A stretch of 64,000 nt of DNA from Pseudomonas nitroreducens (GCF_014204515.1 NZ_JACHLI010000021.1:1-64000); one strand, 5' to 3'; shown: positions 9,596 to 18,801, counted from the first letter of the stretch. Translations and numbers: made by a program. The notes: generated from the letters alone by a model not told the origin.

Positions 9596-10261
9596 ATGGC
9601 CATCCGCGAGTCCCGCAAAGACGGTGAAGCGACCCGCATGCGCATCCTCGAAGCCGCCGGCGAGCTGTTCTCGGCCCTGGGCTTCGGCGAAACCAGCAAC
9701 AAGGCGGTGGCCGCCAGGGCGGAAGTCGACCTGGCGTCGATCAACTACCACTTCGGCAGCCGCAACGGCCTCTACCAGGCGGTGCTGGGCGAGGCCCGGC
9801 GGCGCTTTCTCGATATCGCCGACCTGCAGCGGATCATCCAGGGCGAGCAACCGGCGCCGGAGAAGCTGCGCGCACTGACCGAGCTGGTGGTGCGCAAGGC
9901 GGCGCGGGGCCGCGAGAGCTGGCACCTGCGGGTGCTGGCGGCCGAGGCCCTGGCGCCCAGCAGTCACGGCCAGGAGGTGCTGCATCCGCAGAAGGCCCTG
10001 AAGCTGATGCTGCTCAAGCAATTGTTCAGCGAGCTCACCGGGATACCGAGCGACGACCCCACCCTGATGCCCTGCATTCTCAGCGTGACCGCGCCCTGGG
10101 CCATGCTGCTGATCGGTCCGCGCGGCGGCCAGGGTGCCCTGCGCGACACCCTCGACCTGCCTGTCGAGGTGATCACCGCCCAGCTCTACAGCTTCACCCT
10201 GGCCGGCCTGACGGAAGTCGGCCGGCAGTACCGCCAGCGCGCCGCTGGCGCGGACGCCTGA
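9596..10261 (+). CDS. TetR/AcrR-family repressor (CecR-like)
   Basis: 221 aa. The N-terminal HTH covers residues ~10-55, with ATRMRILEAAGELFSALGFG followed by the recognition-helix region INYHFGSRNGLYQAV. The C-terminal ligand domain, with LVVRKAARGRESWHLRVLAAEALAPS, resembles the DUF1956/CecR type. The start ATG 9596 is preceded by CAGGAA; an upstream ATG at 9548 lies inside the operator-like palindrome and is less likely. It sits 49 bases upstream of a drug exporter on the same strand, so it probably controls both itself and that exporter. Ligand unknown. Confidence 0.88.
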   Translation: MAIRESRKDGEATRMRILEAAGELFSALGFGETSNKAVAARAEVDLASINYHFGSRNGLYQAVLGEARRRFLDIADLQRIIQGEQPAPEKLRALTELVVRKAARGRESWHLRVLAAEALAPSSHGQEVLHPQKALKLMLLKQLFSELTGIPSDDPTLMPCILSVTAPWAMLLIGPRGGQGALRDTLDLPVEVITAQLYSFTLAGLTEVGRQYRQRAAGADA

Positions 10262-10310
10262 GTCCGCCTTCCACGCCCTCACACGACGCTTCAACCCAGC
10301 AGGTCAGACC

Positions 10311-11834
10311 ATGCCTTCGGCCGCCGATCAGAGCCTGGTGTCGAGCGCGAGTCCCGCGCTCGACACCAGCACACGTCCTTCCATCCCGCTGTTGCTGGCA
10401 GCCCTGCTGCTGGTGATGTTCCTCGCGGCGCTGGACCAGACCATCGTCTCCACCGCGCTGCCGACCATCGTCGGCGAGCTGGGCGGCCTGCACCTGCTGT
10501 CCTGGGTGGTGACCGCCTACCTGCTGGCGTCCACCGTGGTGGTGCCGCTGTATGGCAAGTTCGGCGACCTGTATGGCCGCAAGCGCGTGCTGCAGACCGC
10601 CATCGTGCTGTTCCTGCTGGGCTCGGTGCTGTGCGGGCTGGCGCAGAACATGACCCAGCTGATCCTCCTGCGCGCGCTGCAGGGGCTGGGCGGCGGCGGC
10701 CTGATGGTGGTGGCGATGGCGGCCATCGGCGACGTCATTCCTCCCGCCGAGCGCGGCCGCTACCAGGGGCTGTTCGGCGGTGTGTTCGGCCTCGCCACCG
10801 TGGTCGGCCCGCTGGTGGGCGGCTTCCTCGTCGAGCACCTGTCCTGGCGCTGGATCTTCTACATCAACCTGCCGCTGGGGCTGCTCGCGCTGTTGGTGAT
10901 CGGCAGCGCGTTCCGTCCCCACGTTGCGCGGGTGAAGCATGTCATCGACTACTTCGGCGCCTTCTTCCTGACCCTGGCGCTGGCCTCGCTGGTGCTGATC
11001 ACCAGCCTGGGCGGCAGCACGCTGAGATGGATGTCGGTCGATATGTTCTGCCTGGCGCTGTTCGCCGTCGTCGGCTTGATCGGCTTCGTCACCGAACAGC
11101 GGGTCGCCGCCGAGCCGATCATGCCGCTGCACCTGTTCCGCCATCGGACCTTCGTGCTTGCCGGACTGATCGGCTTCACCGTGGGCGTGTCGCTGTTCGG
11201 CTCGGTGACCTTCCTGCCGCTGTACCTGCAGGTGGTGAAGGACGCCACGCCGACCAGCGCCGGCCTGCAGATGCTGCCGCTGATGGGCGCCATGCTGGTG
11301 GTCTCGGCGATCACCGGCCGGCTGATCAGCCGCTTCGGCCGCTACCGGCTGTTCCCGATCCTCGGCACCCTGCTGCAGGCGATCGCCCTGGGGCTGCTCA
11401 GCCGCCTCGACCTGCACTCGTCGATGTTGCAGATGAACCTGTGCATGGCCCTGCTCGGCGTCGGCCTGGGCATGGTGATGCAGGTGCTGATCCTGGCGGT
11501 GCAGAACAGTGTCGAGTTCCGCCACATGGGCGTGGCTACCTCCGGCGCGACCCTGTTCCGTTCCATCGGCGGCTCCATCGGCGTTTCGGCATTCGGTGCA
11601 TTGTTCTCCCATGAGCTGATCAGCCGGCTTGCCAGCAGCTTCCCGGCCAGCGCCGGGTCGCCGGCCAACCTGTCGCCGGCCGCCGTGCATGCCTTGCCGG
11701 CAGCGTTGCAGCAGGCCTACCTGGAGGCTTTCTCCGGGTCGATGCACGGGGTGTTCCTGGTGGCTTGCCTGGTCAGCAGCGTGGCTTTCGCGCTGTCCTG
11801 GCTGCTCACGGAAGTGCCGCTGCGCAAGGCTTGA
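10311..11834 (+). CDS. DHA2-family MFS multidrug exporter (EmrB/QacA type)
   Basis: 507 aa with 14 predicted membrane segments, the DHA2 size. The first helix carries LDQTIVSTALPTI (motif D1) and the loop GKFGDLYGRKRV is MFS motif A. GLFGGVFGLATVVGPLVGG is the antiporter motif C. It should export drugs or other toxic compounds across the inner membrane by proton antiport. Directly follows a TetR repressor, the usual arrangement for an inducible efflux pump. No membrane-fusion partner is encoded beside it. Confidence 0.9.
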   Translation: MPSAADQSLVSSASPALDTSTRPSIPLLLAALLLVMFLAALDQTIVSTALPTIVGELGGLHLLSWVVTAYLLASTVVVPLYGKFGDLYGRKRVLQTAIVLFLLGSVLCGLAQNMTQLILLRALQGLGGGGLMVVAMAAIGDVIPPAERGRYQGLFGGVFGLATVVGPLVGGFLVEHLSWRWIFYINLPLGLLALLVIGSAFRPHVARVKHVIDYFGAFFLTLALASLVLITSLGGSTLRWMSVDMFCLALFAVVGLIGFVTEQRVAAEPIMPLHLFRHRTFVLAGLIGFTVGVSLFGSVTFLPLYLQVVKDATPTSAGLQMLPLMGAMLVVSAITGRLISRFGRYRLFPILGTLLQAIALGLLSRLDLHSSMLQMNLCMALLGVGLGMVMQVLILAVQNSVEFRHMGVATSGATLFRSIGGSIGVSAFGALFSHELISRLASSFPASAGSPANLSPAAVHALPAALQQAYLEAFSGSMHGVFLVACLVSSVAFALSWLLTEVPLRKA

Positions 11835-12112
11835 ACCTGGCAGCCGGACGCTTCGTCAGGGCGGCGCTCGACGGCCTTGCTTTCGTGGCAGAACGGTCAA
11901 TGCTCAAGCGGCCTCCGACGATCTGCGCAGTACGGCTGCGGCGGTGGGCGAGGGCAGAGGGCGGGCGGATCGATACGCAGGCTTTCCCCGGCAGTTGATA
12001 TGCATCAACCGTGATTCTCCGTCGACAAGCACACTGGACCGGCTCGGCCGAGGCTGCACAGCGCCCTCGGCCAGGCTGCATCCAAGCGCAATTCCTGCAA
12101 GGAGAAAGAACG

Positions 12113-13207
12113 ATGGCAATGATGAAAGCGGCGATCTTCGTGGAGCCGGGACGAATCGAACTGGCGGACAAGCCCATCCCGGAGATCGGCCCCAACGACG
12201 CGTTGATCCGCATCACCACCACCACCATCTGCGGCACCGACGTGCACATCCTCAAGGGCGAGTACCCGGTGGCCAAGGGGCTGACCATCGGCCACGAGCC
12301 GGTGGGCATCATCGAGAAGCTCGGCAGCGCGGTGAAGGGCTACCGCGAGGGCCAGCGGGTGATCGCCGGGGCCATCTGCCCGAACTTCAATTCCTATGCC
12401 GCCCAGGATGGCGTGCCGTCTCAGGATGGCAGCTACCTGAACGCCGACGGGCGTTGCTCCTGCCACGGCTACAAGGCCACCGCCGGCTGGCGCTTCGGCA
12501 ACCTGATCGACGGCACCCAGGCCGAATACGTGCTGGTGCCGGACGCCGAGGGCAACCTTGCACCGATCCCCGACAGCCTCACCGACGAACAGGTGCTGAT
12601 GTGCCCGGACATCATGTCCACCGGCTTCAAGGGCGCCGAGAACGCCAACATCCGCATTGGTGACACCGTGGTCATCTTCGCCCAGGGTCCTATCGGCCTC
12701 TGCGCCACTGCTGGCGCGCGGTTGCTGGGTGCCTCGACCATCATCGCGGTGGACGGCAACGAACATCGTCTGGGTATCTCGCGCAACATGGGCGCCGACA
12801 TCACCCTGGACTTCACCCGCTGCGACGTGGTGGTGGAGGTGATGAAGATCACCGGCGGCCGTGGCGCGGATTCGTCCATCGAGTGCCTGGGGCTGCCGAG
12901 CACCTTCGAGCAGGCCATGAAGGTGCTCAAGCCGGGGGGCACGCTGTCCAGCCTGGGGGTGTATTCCCAGGACGTGCACATCCCGCTTTCGGCCTTCGCC
13001 GCCGGCCTGGGCGACCACCGCATCAACACCGCGCTGTGCCCCGGCGGCAAGGAGCGCATGCGCCGGCTGATGAGCATCATCGAGTCCAATCGCGCTGACT
13101 TCGGCTCGCTGGTCACCCACCACTACGCCCTCGACGACATAGTCGCGGCCTACGACCTGTTCGCCCACCAGCGCGACGGTGTGCTGAAGATCGCCATCAA
13201 GCCCTGA
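12113..13207 (+). CDS. Zinc-dependent NAD(P) alcohol dehydrogenase (MDR family)
   Basis: 364 aa. Catalytic-zinc residues are visible: Cys40 in ICGTDVH and His61-Glu62 in GHEPVG, with a later CPDIMSTGF. The four-Cys structural-zinc lobe of horse-liver-type enzymes is absent, which resembles the tetrameric secondary-alcohol dehydrogenases (T. brockii/isopropanol type). The Rossmann region is FAQGPIGLCATAGARLLGA. Start ATG 12113 has an AAGGAG site 8 bases upstream. Substrate not predictable from sequence; a secondary alcohol is the best guess. Stands alone, ending in a hairpin. Confidence 0.88.
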   Translation: MAMMKAAIFVEPGRIELADKPIPEIGPNDALIRITTTTICGTDVHILKGEYPVAKGLTIGHEPVGIIEKLGSAVKGYREGQRVIAGAICPNFNSYAAQDGVPSQDGSYLNADGRCSCHGYKATAGWRFGNLIDGTQAEYVLVPDAEGNLAPIPDSLTDEQVLMCPDIMSTGFKGAENANIRIGDTVVIFAQGPIGLCATAGARLLGASTIIAVDGNEHRLGISRNMGADITLDFTRCDVVVEVMKITGGRGADSSIECLGLPSTFEQAMKVLKPGGTLSSLGVYSQDVHIPLSAFAAGLGDHRINTALCPGGKERMRRLMSIIESNRADFGSLVTHHYALDDIVAAYDLFAHQRDGVLKIAIKP

Positions 13208-13228
13208 CTGCCCGGCCGCGCACCAGCG

Positions 13229-13247
13229 AGTCCCCCGCAGGGGGGCT
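13229..13247 (+). terminator. Hairpin after the alcohol dehydrogenase
   Basis: An 8-bp stem (AGTCCCCC with GGGGGGCT, one G-T pair) with a GCA loop begins 22 bases after the stop codon. There is no strong T-run, so termination would be weak or protein-assisted. Confidence 0.45.
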
Positions 13248-13464
13248 GGCTGGTCGATTTCCTGGAGGGCTGGCGGTTCTCCGGCAGCTTCGTCCAGGGC
13301 AGTTCCAACGGCCAGATCCCTCTGCTGGTGGACCTCAGGACTGACCATGTGAGCCGACTGTTCGAGAGTGGCTCACTCCCGGTTTATCTCGCAAAGCGCT
13401 TTGGCGCTTCCTTCCCCTACCACGGCCGGGCCCGGTCCGCGACCCTGATCTGGCGGACGCGCCG

Positions 13465-13920
13465 CTGGAAGGCACCAGCAAGGAAGTCGGCATCAAGGGC
13501 AGCCTGCTCGACAGCCGCATGAGCGTCAGCGCCGCACTGTTCAAGACCGAGCAGCGCAACGTCCAGGAATACGCAGGATTGGTGGATGGCCACTACGTCT
13601 ACAAGGGCGTCGACAACAAGAGCAAGGGCATCGAGTTGCAGGCCTCCGGCGAGGCGCTGCCGGGGCTGCCGCAGGTCAAGGTCGGCTCCCGTGTCAGCTG
13701 GCAGAGCGGCGTCGAAAGCGACACCTACAGCGCCGTGCGGCAGAGCGCCTATGCACTGGTCGACCTGATGACCCGCTATGACATCGGCTCGAACTGGAGC
13801 ACCTCGCTGAACCTGAACAACCTCACCGACCACAAATACCTGCTCTCGCTGGAAAGTGGCAGCACCTCCAACTACGGCGCCCCGCGCAACCTCACCGCCT
13901 CGGTGACCTGGAAGTATTGA
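13465..13920 (+). pseudogene. Decayed 3' fragment of a TonB-dependent siderophore receptor
   Basis: The frame from LEGTSKEVGIKG to the terminal TVTWKY-like end (...SVTWKY) is close to the C-terminus of the intact receptor ending at 28499. The plug and most of the barrel are missing. About 40 codons are also absent internally: SGEALPG joins directly to LPQVKVG, whereas the intact gene has LDLLAGYTYV...ATYRLPG between them. The join falls on a short repeat (CTGCCGGGCCTG-like) present at both edges in the intact gene. Upstream, 13248-13464 shows no receptor homology I can see. It lacks a signal peptide and should be non-functional. Confidence 0.85.
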
Positions 13921-14093
13921 CCGGCGAACTTCGTCGGGCGCGCTGAGCACGTGCCCGGCGAAGGTGGCGGCAGCGCGTCGCCTGGCGTTAGAATTTTTCG
14001 CTTGTGGACGGCTTTCGGCACCCCGGCCGGTCGCTCGTCCCCGTGGCCCCTCAGCTGGTCTTCGCGGGGCGCTGTCACGAAAGCGGAGTATTC

Positions 14094-15140
14094 ATGGAAC
14101 ATCCGGTCTTCACGTTCAGCACCCAGCCGTACCCGCAGAAGTCGCGTTTCGAAGTCTGGCGCGAAGAGGTCAACGCCATCTTCGACATCAACATCGGCGC
14201 ACCGCAGTCCGCGGCCTTCAATTACCACCTCGCCACCAGCTACGTCGGTTCGCTGCTGATGGGCTGCGGCACCTGGCAGGGCGAGGGGCAGCCGGTGTAC
14301 TACGACGTCAAGCGCCCGCTGCAGATGATCCGCCGCGACGGCCTCGACCACTATTATCTGTGCCTGAGCCTGTCGCATTCCATCAGCGGTGCCGCCGGCC
14401 GCGCCAGCCTCAACGCCGGCAGCTCGCAGATCTACGTGCTCGACCTGGCCCGCGAACTGGACAGTGTGATCGCTGCCGGCGATACCATCATCCTGACCAT
14501 TCCCCGCGACCTGCTCAGCCCCCGGCTGGGGCACAAGGGCTTCCACGGGATGGTGCTGCAGGGTGGGCTGGGCGAATTGCTGGGCGACCACATGCGCGCC
14601 CTGCGCCAGCGCCTGCCCAGCTTCACCCCGGAGGACATCCCCCACGTGCAGCAGGCCACCCTGGCGCTGGTCGCGGCGGCGATGGCGCCGGGGCTGGCGA
14701 ACCTGGAAAGCGCCGAGGCGGCGATCGACCACAACCTGTTCAACCGTGCCCGCCAACTGGTCGAGCAGCAGCTACAGAGCCCCGAGCTGACGCCGGACTT
14801 TCTCTGCCGGCGGCTGGGCATCTCGCGGGCGCGGCTGTACCGGTTGTTCGCTCAGGAGTCGGGGGTGGCGGCCTACGTCCAGCTGCGCCGGCTGAGCAAG
14901 GCCCACGAGTTGCTGCAGGCCGACCTGGGCCGGCAGCACCGGGTATCGGCCCTGGCATTCCGGTTCGGCTTCAAGAGCGACGCGCATTTCAGCCGCACTT
15001 TCAGGGCGGCGTTCGGTTACTCGCCCACCGAGGCGCGGGACCTGGCGCTGGCCGGCCAGCAGAGCGAGCGTCCGCAGCCGGTGCATGCCCAGCACCGCAC
15101 CTCGTTGCACAGCGTGCTGAGCCGGATGAAGACCGGCTGA
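14094..15140 (+). CDS. AraC-family transcriptional regulator (AraC-binding-like N-domain)
   Basis: 348 aa. The N-terminal ~200 residues (FEVWREEVNAIFDI..., YDVKRPLQMIRRDGLDHYYL) match the AraC-binding-like sensor domain found with FeaR-type regulators. The C-terminal ~110 residues carry the double HTH, with FLCRRLGISRARLYRLFAQESGVAAYVQLRRLSKAHELL and then FRFGFKSDAHFSRTFRAAFGYSPTEAR. Start ATG 14094 has GCGGAG upstream. It lies between a dead receptor fragment and a lipoprotein pair; its original target may have been lost with the receptor gene, but this is inference. Confidence 0.85.
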   Translation: MEHPVFTFSTQPYPQKSRFEVWREEVNAIFDINIGAPQSAAFNYHLATSYVGSLLMGCGTWQGEGQPVYYDVKRPLQMIRRDGLDHYYLCLSLSHSISGAAGRASLNAGSSQIYVLDLARELDSVIAAGDTIILTIPRDLLSPRLGHKGFHGMVLQGGLGELLGDHMRALRQRLPSFTPEDIPHVQQATLALVAAAMAPGLANLESAEAAIDHNLFNRARQLVEQQLQSPELTPDFLCRRLGISRARLYRLFAQESGVAAYVQLRRLSKAHELLQADLGRQHRVSALAFRFGFKSDAHFSRTFRAAFGYSPTEARDLALAGQQSERPQPVHAQHRTSLHSVLSRMKTG

Positions 15141-15177
15141 GACGCCCAGGCAAGAGTCCGAGACGCCCAGGCAAGAG
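15139..15177 (+). repeat. Tandem 18-mer duplication after the AraC gene
   Basis: GAGACGCCCAGGCAAGAG occurs at 15139-15156 and again at 15160-15177, period 21. The first copy overlaps the AraC stop codon. A perfect TATAAT follows at 15206-15211 and may belong to the promoter of the downstream lipoprotein, though no convincing -35 is seen. Confidence 0.7.
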
Positions 15178-15351
15178 ATTCCCCTGCGCGCAAAACCCCG
15201 CTCCCTATAATCGGTTTCAGATGATTTCAGGGTTATCCGGCGGGCTTTTTCCGGGTGATCCAGGCCATTCCCCGAACCTTCCCTGCCCCGGACAAACGTC
15301 CGGCAATGGGCGGTGCCTGGGAGTTGCAGACGCTGGTTGAAGGATTATCCC

Positions 15352-15807
15352 TTGCGCAATGGATTGCACCCTTTCCTCGGTATTCCCTGTCTGGCGATCC
15401 TGTCGGGATGCAGCAACGGGAAATTCGATACCGCCAACCTCTTCCCGAGCATTCCGGACGTGATCAACGCCCGCAACTGGGAAGGGCAGCCGCTGCAGAG
15501 CGCCGTGGCCGAGTTCGGCGAGCCGACCGATTTCGTCGAGGATTCCAGCGGCCATCCGGTGGCGCGCTGGCGCTACATCCGTACCTGGTCCTCGAGCACC
15601 AGCTACAACACCCTCTCCGCCGGCCCTGGGCCCGGAGGCGTAACCGTCACTCCCAACAGCGTACAGAGCTCCAGCCCTCTGGAAAGCCGGCTGGAGCTGA
15701 GCTTTGAGCGGGGCGGGGACCAGAGCAACACCATCACGAACTTCAAGACGTGGAAAAGCTACCCGGGCGGCTGCAACGACTATTCGTTCGCGCGGCCCGG
15801 CAGCTGA
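15352..15807 (+). CDS. Small lipoprotein, family member 2
   Basis: 151 aa from a TTG start at 15352. This start is preferred because AAGGA lies 8 bases upstream and because it gives a proper signal peptide ending in the lipobox ILSGC. A longer frame from 15313 would bury the signal. The mature part repeats the blocks of the 8910 gene: IPDVINARNWEGQPLQSAVAEFGEP, ARWRY, TLSAGPGPGG, NFKTWKSYPGGCNDYSF. Envelope localisation is likely; function unknown. Followed after 44 bases by another lipoprotein gene, so probably co-transcribed. Confidence 0.78.
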   Translation: MRNGLHPFLGIPCLAILSGCSNGKFDTANLFPSIPDVINARNWEGQPLQSAVAEFGEPTDFVEDSSGHPVARWRYIRTWSSSTSYNTLSAGPGPGGVTVTPNSVQSSSPLESRLELSFERGGDQSNTITNFKTWKSYPGGCNDYSFARPGS

Positions 15808-15851
15808 TGCCATTCCCTGTTCGACGACCCAGCAAAACCATGGAGTTCAAC

Positions 15852-16307
15852 ATGCCCGTGCCTTTCGTGAAATTCAGCTTTCTCGCCATCGCCCTGCTGA
15901 CGGCCGCCGGGTGCAGCACCCTGGGCGGCGGCGAGGACAAGTTCAATGATGCCTATGTGCGCTCGCACGTCATCCCGCACAAGACCACGCTGAACGAGAT
16001 CCAGGCCATGTACGGCTCGCCGGATACGCGCAACAGCCGCAGCGACGGCAGCCTGTCGCTGACCTATCACAAGCGCAGCGCCGGCGATCAGCTGAACTCG
16101 CTGTACAACCTCGCCGGCAGCATCCCCGGCGGCGACAAGGTGTCGTCGGCCCTGGCCGATGCCAAGGGCAAGGGCTACAACAGCAACAACCTGGACCGCG
16201 CGAGCAACTCCCTCGGCGAGCTGACCGGCAACCAGCAGGGCAGCATCAGCAATTCCCTGTCGATCGATTTCGACAAGGACAGCGTGGTCACCAACTGGTC
16301 GTTCTGA
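15852..16307 (+). CDS. Small lipoprotein of unknown function
   Basis: 151 aa from ATG 15852, which has GGAG six bases upstream; an in-frame ATG at 15840 is also possible. The signal peptide ends LLTAAGC. The segment VIPHKTTLNEIQAMYGSPDTRNSRSDGS resembles the start of BamE/OmlA-type small lipoproteins, where a short helix precedes a GxP turn. The remainder is Gly/Asn/Ser-rich and ends IDFDKDSVVTNWSF. Likely outer-membrane attached. Same operon as the preceding lipoprotein. Confidence 0.75.
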   Translation: MPVPFVKFSFLAIALLTAAGCSTLGGGEDKFNDAYVRSHVIPHKTTLNEIQAMYGSPDTRNSRSDGSLSLTYHKRSAGDQLNSLYNLAGSIPGGDKVSSALADAKGKGYNSNNLDRASNSLGELTGNQQGSISNSLSIDFDKDSVVTNWSF

Positions 16308-16373
16308 AACGGCTCGGCTTGAGCCTGGCGCGCTCCGGCCCGGTGGCGGGCGGGAGCGCAGTAGAGTGGGGTA

Positions 16374-17063
16374 TCAGTGCAGGGTCGGGAAGCGTTCCTG
16401 CACCAGCTGCTGCGCCTGCCAGGTCATCTGGTCGAGCAGGCGGTCGCGCTTGCGCTCGGCGTCGCTCATGGCCTTGGCGCCGTTCTGCTTGAGCAGATAG
16501 GCGTGGATCTGCCGCACTTCCCTGGTCTGGTAGATCGGCGCCAGGTCCTGCACCGCCACCATGCCGTCGGAGCGCTGCGCACGGGTGTTGAGCAGCACGT
16601 GGGGCCCCTGGGCCGCCAGCACGCGGAAGCCCAGCGCCTCGAAGACCGGCACCTTGCCTGCGGCGCAGGCCAGCTCCGCATGGGGCCGGTGTTCGAGCAT
16701 GCGCTGCAGCAGGGCGCGGGCGATGCCCTGGCGGCGGTGGCTGGCGCTCACCGCCAGATAGGCCAGGGTGCAGGCCTGCTCATCGTCCGGGCTGGGCAGG
16801 TACAGGGCGAAGCCCAGCACCTGCGACGGGTCTTCGTCGTCCAGTGCCAGCAGCAGCCGGGTGCCGCTCGGGTTCGAGCCGTCCATGGCCTGCAGGTACA
16901 GGTGGACCTCGAAGCCGATCACGTACTGGTAGAGCTGGAACAGCGGGTTGCTGGGCGTCAGCGGCACCGGGCTGATGTCGCTGAAGTAGTCCACCACCAT
17001 CTGCAGCACCTGGCTCTTCAGGGACTCGGGTGGCGGGTTGTCGAGACTTGCGAGGGTGAACAT
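16374..17063 (-). CDS. GNAT-family N-acetyltransferase
   Basis: 229 aa. The acetyl-CoA-binding core is visible as LAYLAVSASHRRQGIARALLQRMLE (motif A, RRQGIA), preceded by a strand with VLGFALYL and followed by VFEALGFRV. The tail ends in an amphipathic Arg/Gln-rich helix. It transfers an acetyl group to an unknown amine. Start MFTLASL at 17063 is preferred over an in-frame upstream Arg/Pro-rich extension. It lies 78 bases downstream of a secreted-protein gene on the same strand. Confidence 0.8.
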   Translation of the reverse strand: MFTLASLDNPPPESLKSQVLQMVVDYFSDISPVPLTPSNPLFQLYQYVIGFEVHLYLQAMDGSNPSGTRLLLALDDEDPSQVLGFALYLPSPDDEQACTLAYLAVSASHRRQGIARALLQRMLEHRPHAELACAAGKVPVFEALGFRVLAAQGPHVLLNTRAQRSDGMVAVQDLAPIYQTREVRQIHAYLLKQNGAKAMSDAERKRDRLLDQMTWQAQQLVQERFPTLH

Positions 17064-17141
17064 CGGTAGAACGGGCTCCGGGCTTGCCCGACCGCGGCGG
17101 GTCGGCAGGGGCGCCATTGTAACCCCTGCCGGCGCGAACCT

Positions 17142-17660
17142 TCAGTGGCTCTCCTGCAGCCTTACCGACGGCGAGCCTTCCAGGCTCAGGTGGATCACCC
17201 CGGCGCGGCTGGGGAAGTTCGGCGAATCGTCGTCGGTGTTTTCCAGCACCGGGACGTCGATGCGCGTTCGCTCCGGCGTCGGCTCGCCGACCAGACGTGC
17301 ATCCAGTCTGTCGATTGCACGCCAGCCGCCACCGCCGATGACCAGCGCATCGAGCAGGGTGTAGTGGACCACGCCTTCCTCGTTGGCGCTGGGGGTGAAG
17401 GCGGCGAGGTACTGGCTGTAGTTGTTGCCCATGTCGAAGCCTTCGATGGTGAACACCGCCAGGATGATCTCGCTGCCCTGGCCGGTCTTCAGGGTCTGCA
17501 CCCGCGTCGCTTCGGGATAGCCGGTGGCGAAGCCGTCCTTGAACAGTTCCACCAGGCGGGCGACCTGTTCTTCCAGGGGCTTGGGAATGGCTTGCGGTTC
17601 GCCGGCGTGGGCGAGGGTGCAGGCCAGGAGCAGGCAGGCGGGCAGCAGGCGCAGTTTCAT
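17142..17660 (-). CDS. Secreted protein of unknown function
   Basis: 172 aa. The signal peptide MKLRLLPACLLLACTLAHA has a predicted cleavage at AHA-GEP. The mature part reads as one alpha/beta domain (EIILAVFTIEGFDMGNNYSQYLAAF, VHYTLLDALVIGGGGWRAID). No catalytic motif was recognised. Probably periplasmic. Same strand as the GNAT gene downstream and the DMT exporter upstream. Confidence 0.7.
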   Translation of the reverse strand: MKLRLLPACLLLACTLAHAGEPQAIPKPLEEQVARLVELFKDGFATGYPEATRVQTLKTGQGSEIILAVFTIEGFDMGNNYSQYLAAFTPSANEEGVVHYTLLDALVIGGGGWRAIDRLDARLVGEPTPERTRIDVPVLENTDDDSPNFPSRAGVIHLSLEGSPSVRLQESH

Positions 17661-17721
17661 CGGGCAACATCCGTGTCGGTGCAGAAGAGGCTGACGATGT
17701 TAGCCGCCAGCCTCGAAATTG

Positions 17722-18696
17722 CTACCGAGCCGTTGGCAGTTTTTCCGCCTCGCTGGCACTGGCGTCGCGCGGCGCCGCGGCTTTGGCACCGGACAGCCGC
17801 GACACGCCCAGGAGCACCAGCGCGAGGCCGGCGATCTGGTACAGCGTGATCGCCTCGTTGAGCAGCGCCCAGGAGGCGAACACCGTCAGCACCGGGCCGA
17901 GATTGCCGAAGGCCGCCGCGTGGGTGGCGCCCATGCGCTGGATCGCCAGGGCCATCCAGTAGATCGGCAGCACGGTGGAGACCAGCGCCATCAGCGCCCC
18001 GTAGACCCACACCGAGACGGGCAGGGCGGCCAGCTGGTGGACGTCGCCGGTCACCGCGTAGTGCATCAGCACCATCAGTGAGGAGGCGATGCCGGCGAGC
18101 CCGGAGAGGCGCATGGAGCCGACGCGCTGGATCACCGCGGCGGTGCCGATGTAGTAGATGGCATAGGTGACGGCGCTGGCGAAGACCCAGATGGCGCCCA
18201 GCAGGATCTGCCCGTCGCTGCCTTCCACGCGGATGTCGTGCACCAGGGCGATGCCCAGGCCGGCGTAGCACAGCGCCATCGCCGCCAGGGTGCGCGAGCT
18301 GGGGCGCTCGCGGGTCATGGCCATCTGCAGCAGGAGGACCAGCGTCGGGTAGGTGAACAGGATCAATCGCTCGAGCCCGGCGCTGATGTACTCCAGGCCA
18401 TAGAAGTCGAACAGGCTCGACAGGTAGTAGCCGACCAGCCCGAGCAACAGGATGCGCGCACCGTCGCCCGGCGACAGTCGCGCCTGCCCGGTGCCGCGGC
18501 TGAACCACAGCAGCCAGAGGAACAGCGGCAGCGCAAGGCCCATGCGGATGGCCAGCACCGTCACCGCGTCGACGCTGGCGGCGGCATAGGAGAGCTTGAC
18601 GAAGACAGCCTTGAGGCTGAAGCCGGTGGCCGACAGCACGGCGAAGAACACGCCGTTTTGCAAGCTGCGGTGGTACAGGGAAGTCAGATTGTTCAT
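17722..18696 (-). CDS. EamA/DMT-superfamily inner-membrane exporter
   Basis: 324 aa with ten hydrophobic helices in two EamA repeats. Repeat one begins GVFFAVLSATGFSLKAVFVKLSY; repeat two begins ILLGAIWVFASAVTYAIYYIGTAAV. The family exports amino acids, metabolites or drugs. Its start lies 105 bases from a divergent LysR gene, which is the typical arrangement of a regulator and its target exporter. Substrate unknown. Confidence 0.85.
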   Translation of the reverse strand: MNNLTSLYHRSLQNGVFFAVLSATGFSLKAVFVKLSYAAASVDAVTVLAIRMGLALPLFLWLLWFSRGTGQARLSPGDGARILLLGLVGYYLSSLFDFYGLEYISAGLERLILFTYPTLVLLLQMAMTRERPSSRTLAAMALCYAGLGIALVHDIRVEGSDGQILLGAIWVFASAVTYAIYYIGTAAVIQRVGSMRLSGLAGIASSLMVLMHYAVTGDVHQLAALPVSVWVYGALMALVSTVLPIYWMALAIQRMGATHAAAFGNLGPVLTVFASWALLNEAITLYQIAGLALVLLGVSRLSGAKAAAPRDASASEAEKLPTAR

Positions 18697-18801
18697 CTCG
18701 GCGGGCAGGCAGGGCAGGGGAAAGTCTTTATTCTAGAGAGAAGGCCGTCTCGCCAGAATCCCAGTTTGGCGAAGAGGGCTTTCACTTCTGGAGAACGCCA
18801 A

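Noticed and set aside
10194..11747. 517-residue minus-strand frame over the drug exporter
   Set aside because: His/Gln/Arg-rich low-complexity reading antisense to a clear membrane transporter; no start context or homology features.
13248..13464. Possible upstream exon-like remnant of the receptor pseudogene
   Set aside because: The translated segment (GWLVDFLEGWRF and following) shows no match to the intact receptor that I can see, so it is not included in the pseudogene.
18238..18801. Long N-terminal extension of the LysR gene at 18802
   Set aside because: It lies antisense over the EamA gene and is Gln/His-rich; GTG 18802 has a good ribosome site and gives a standard LysR length.
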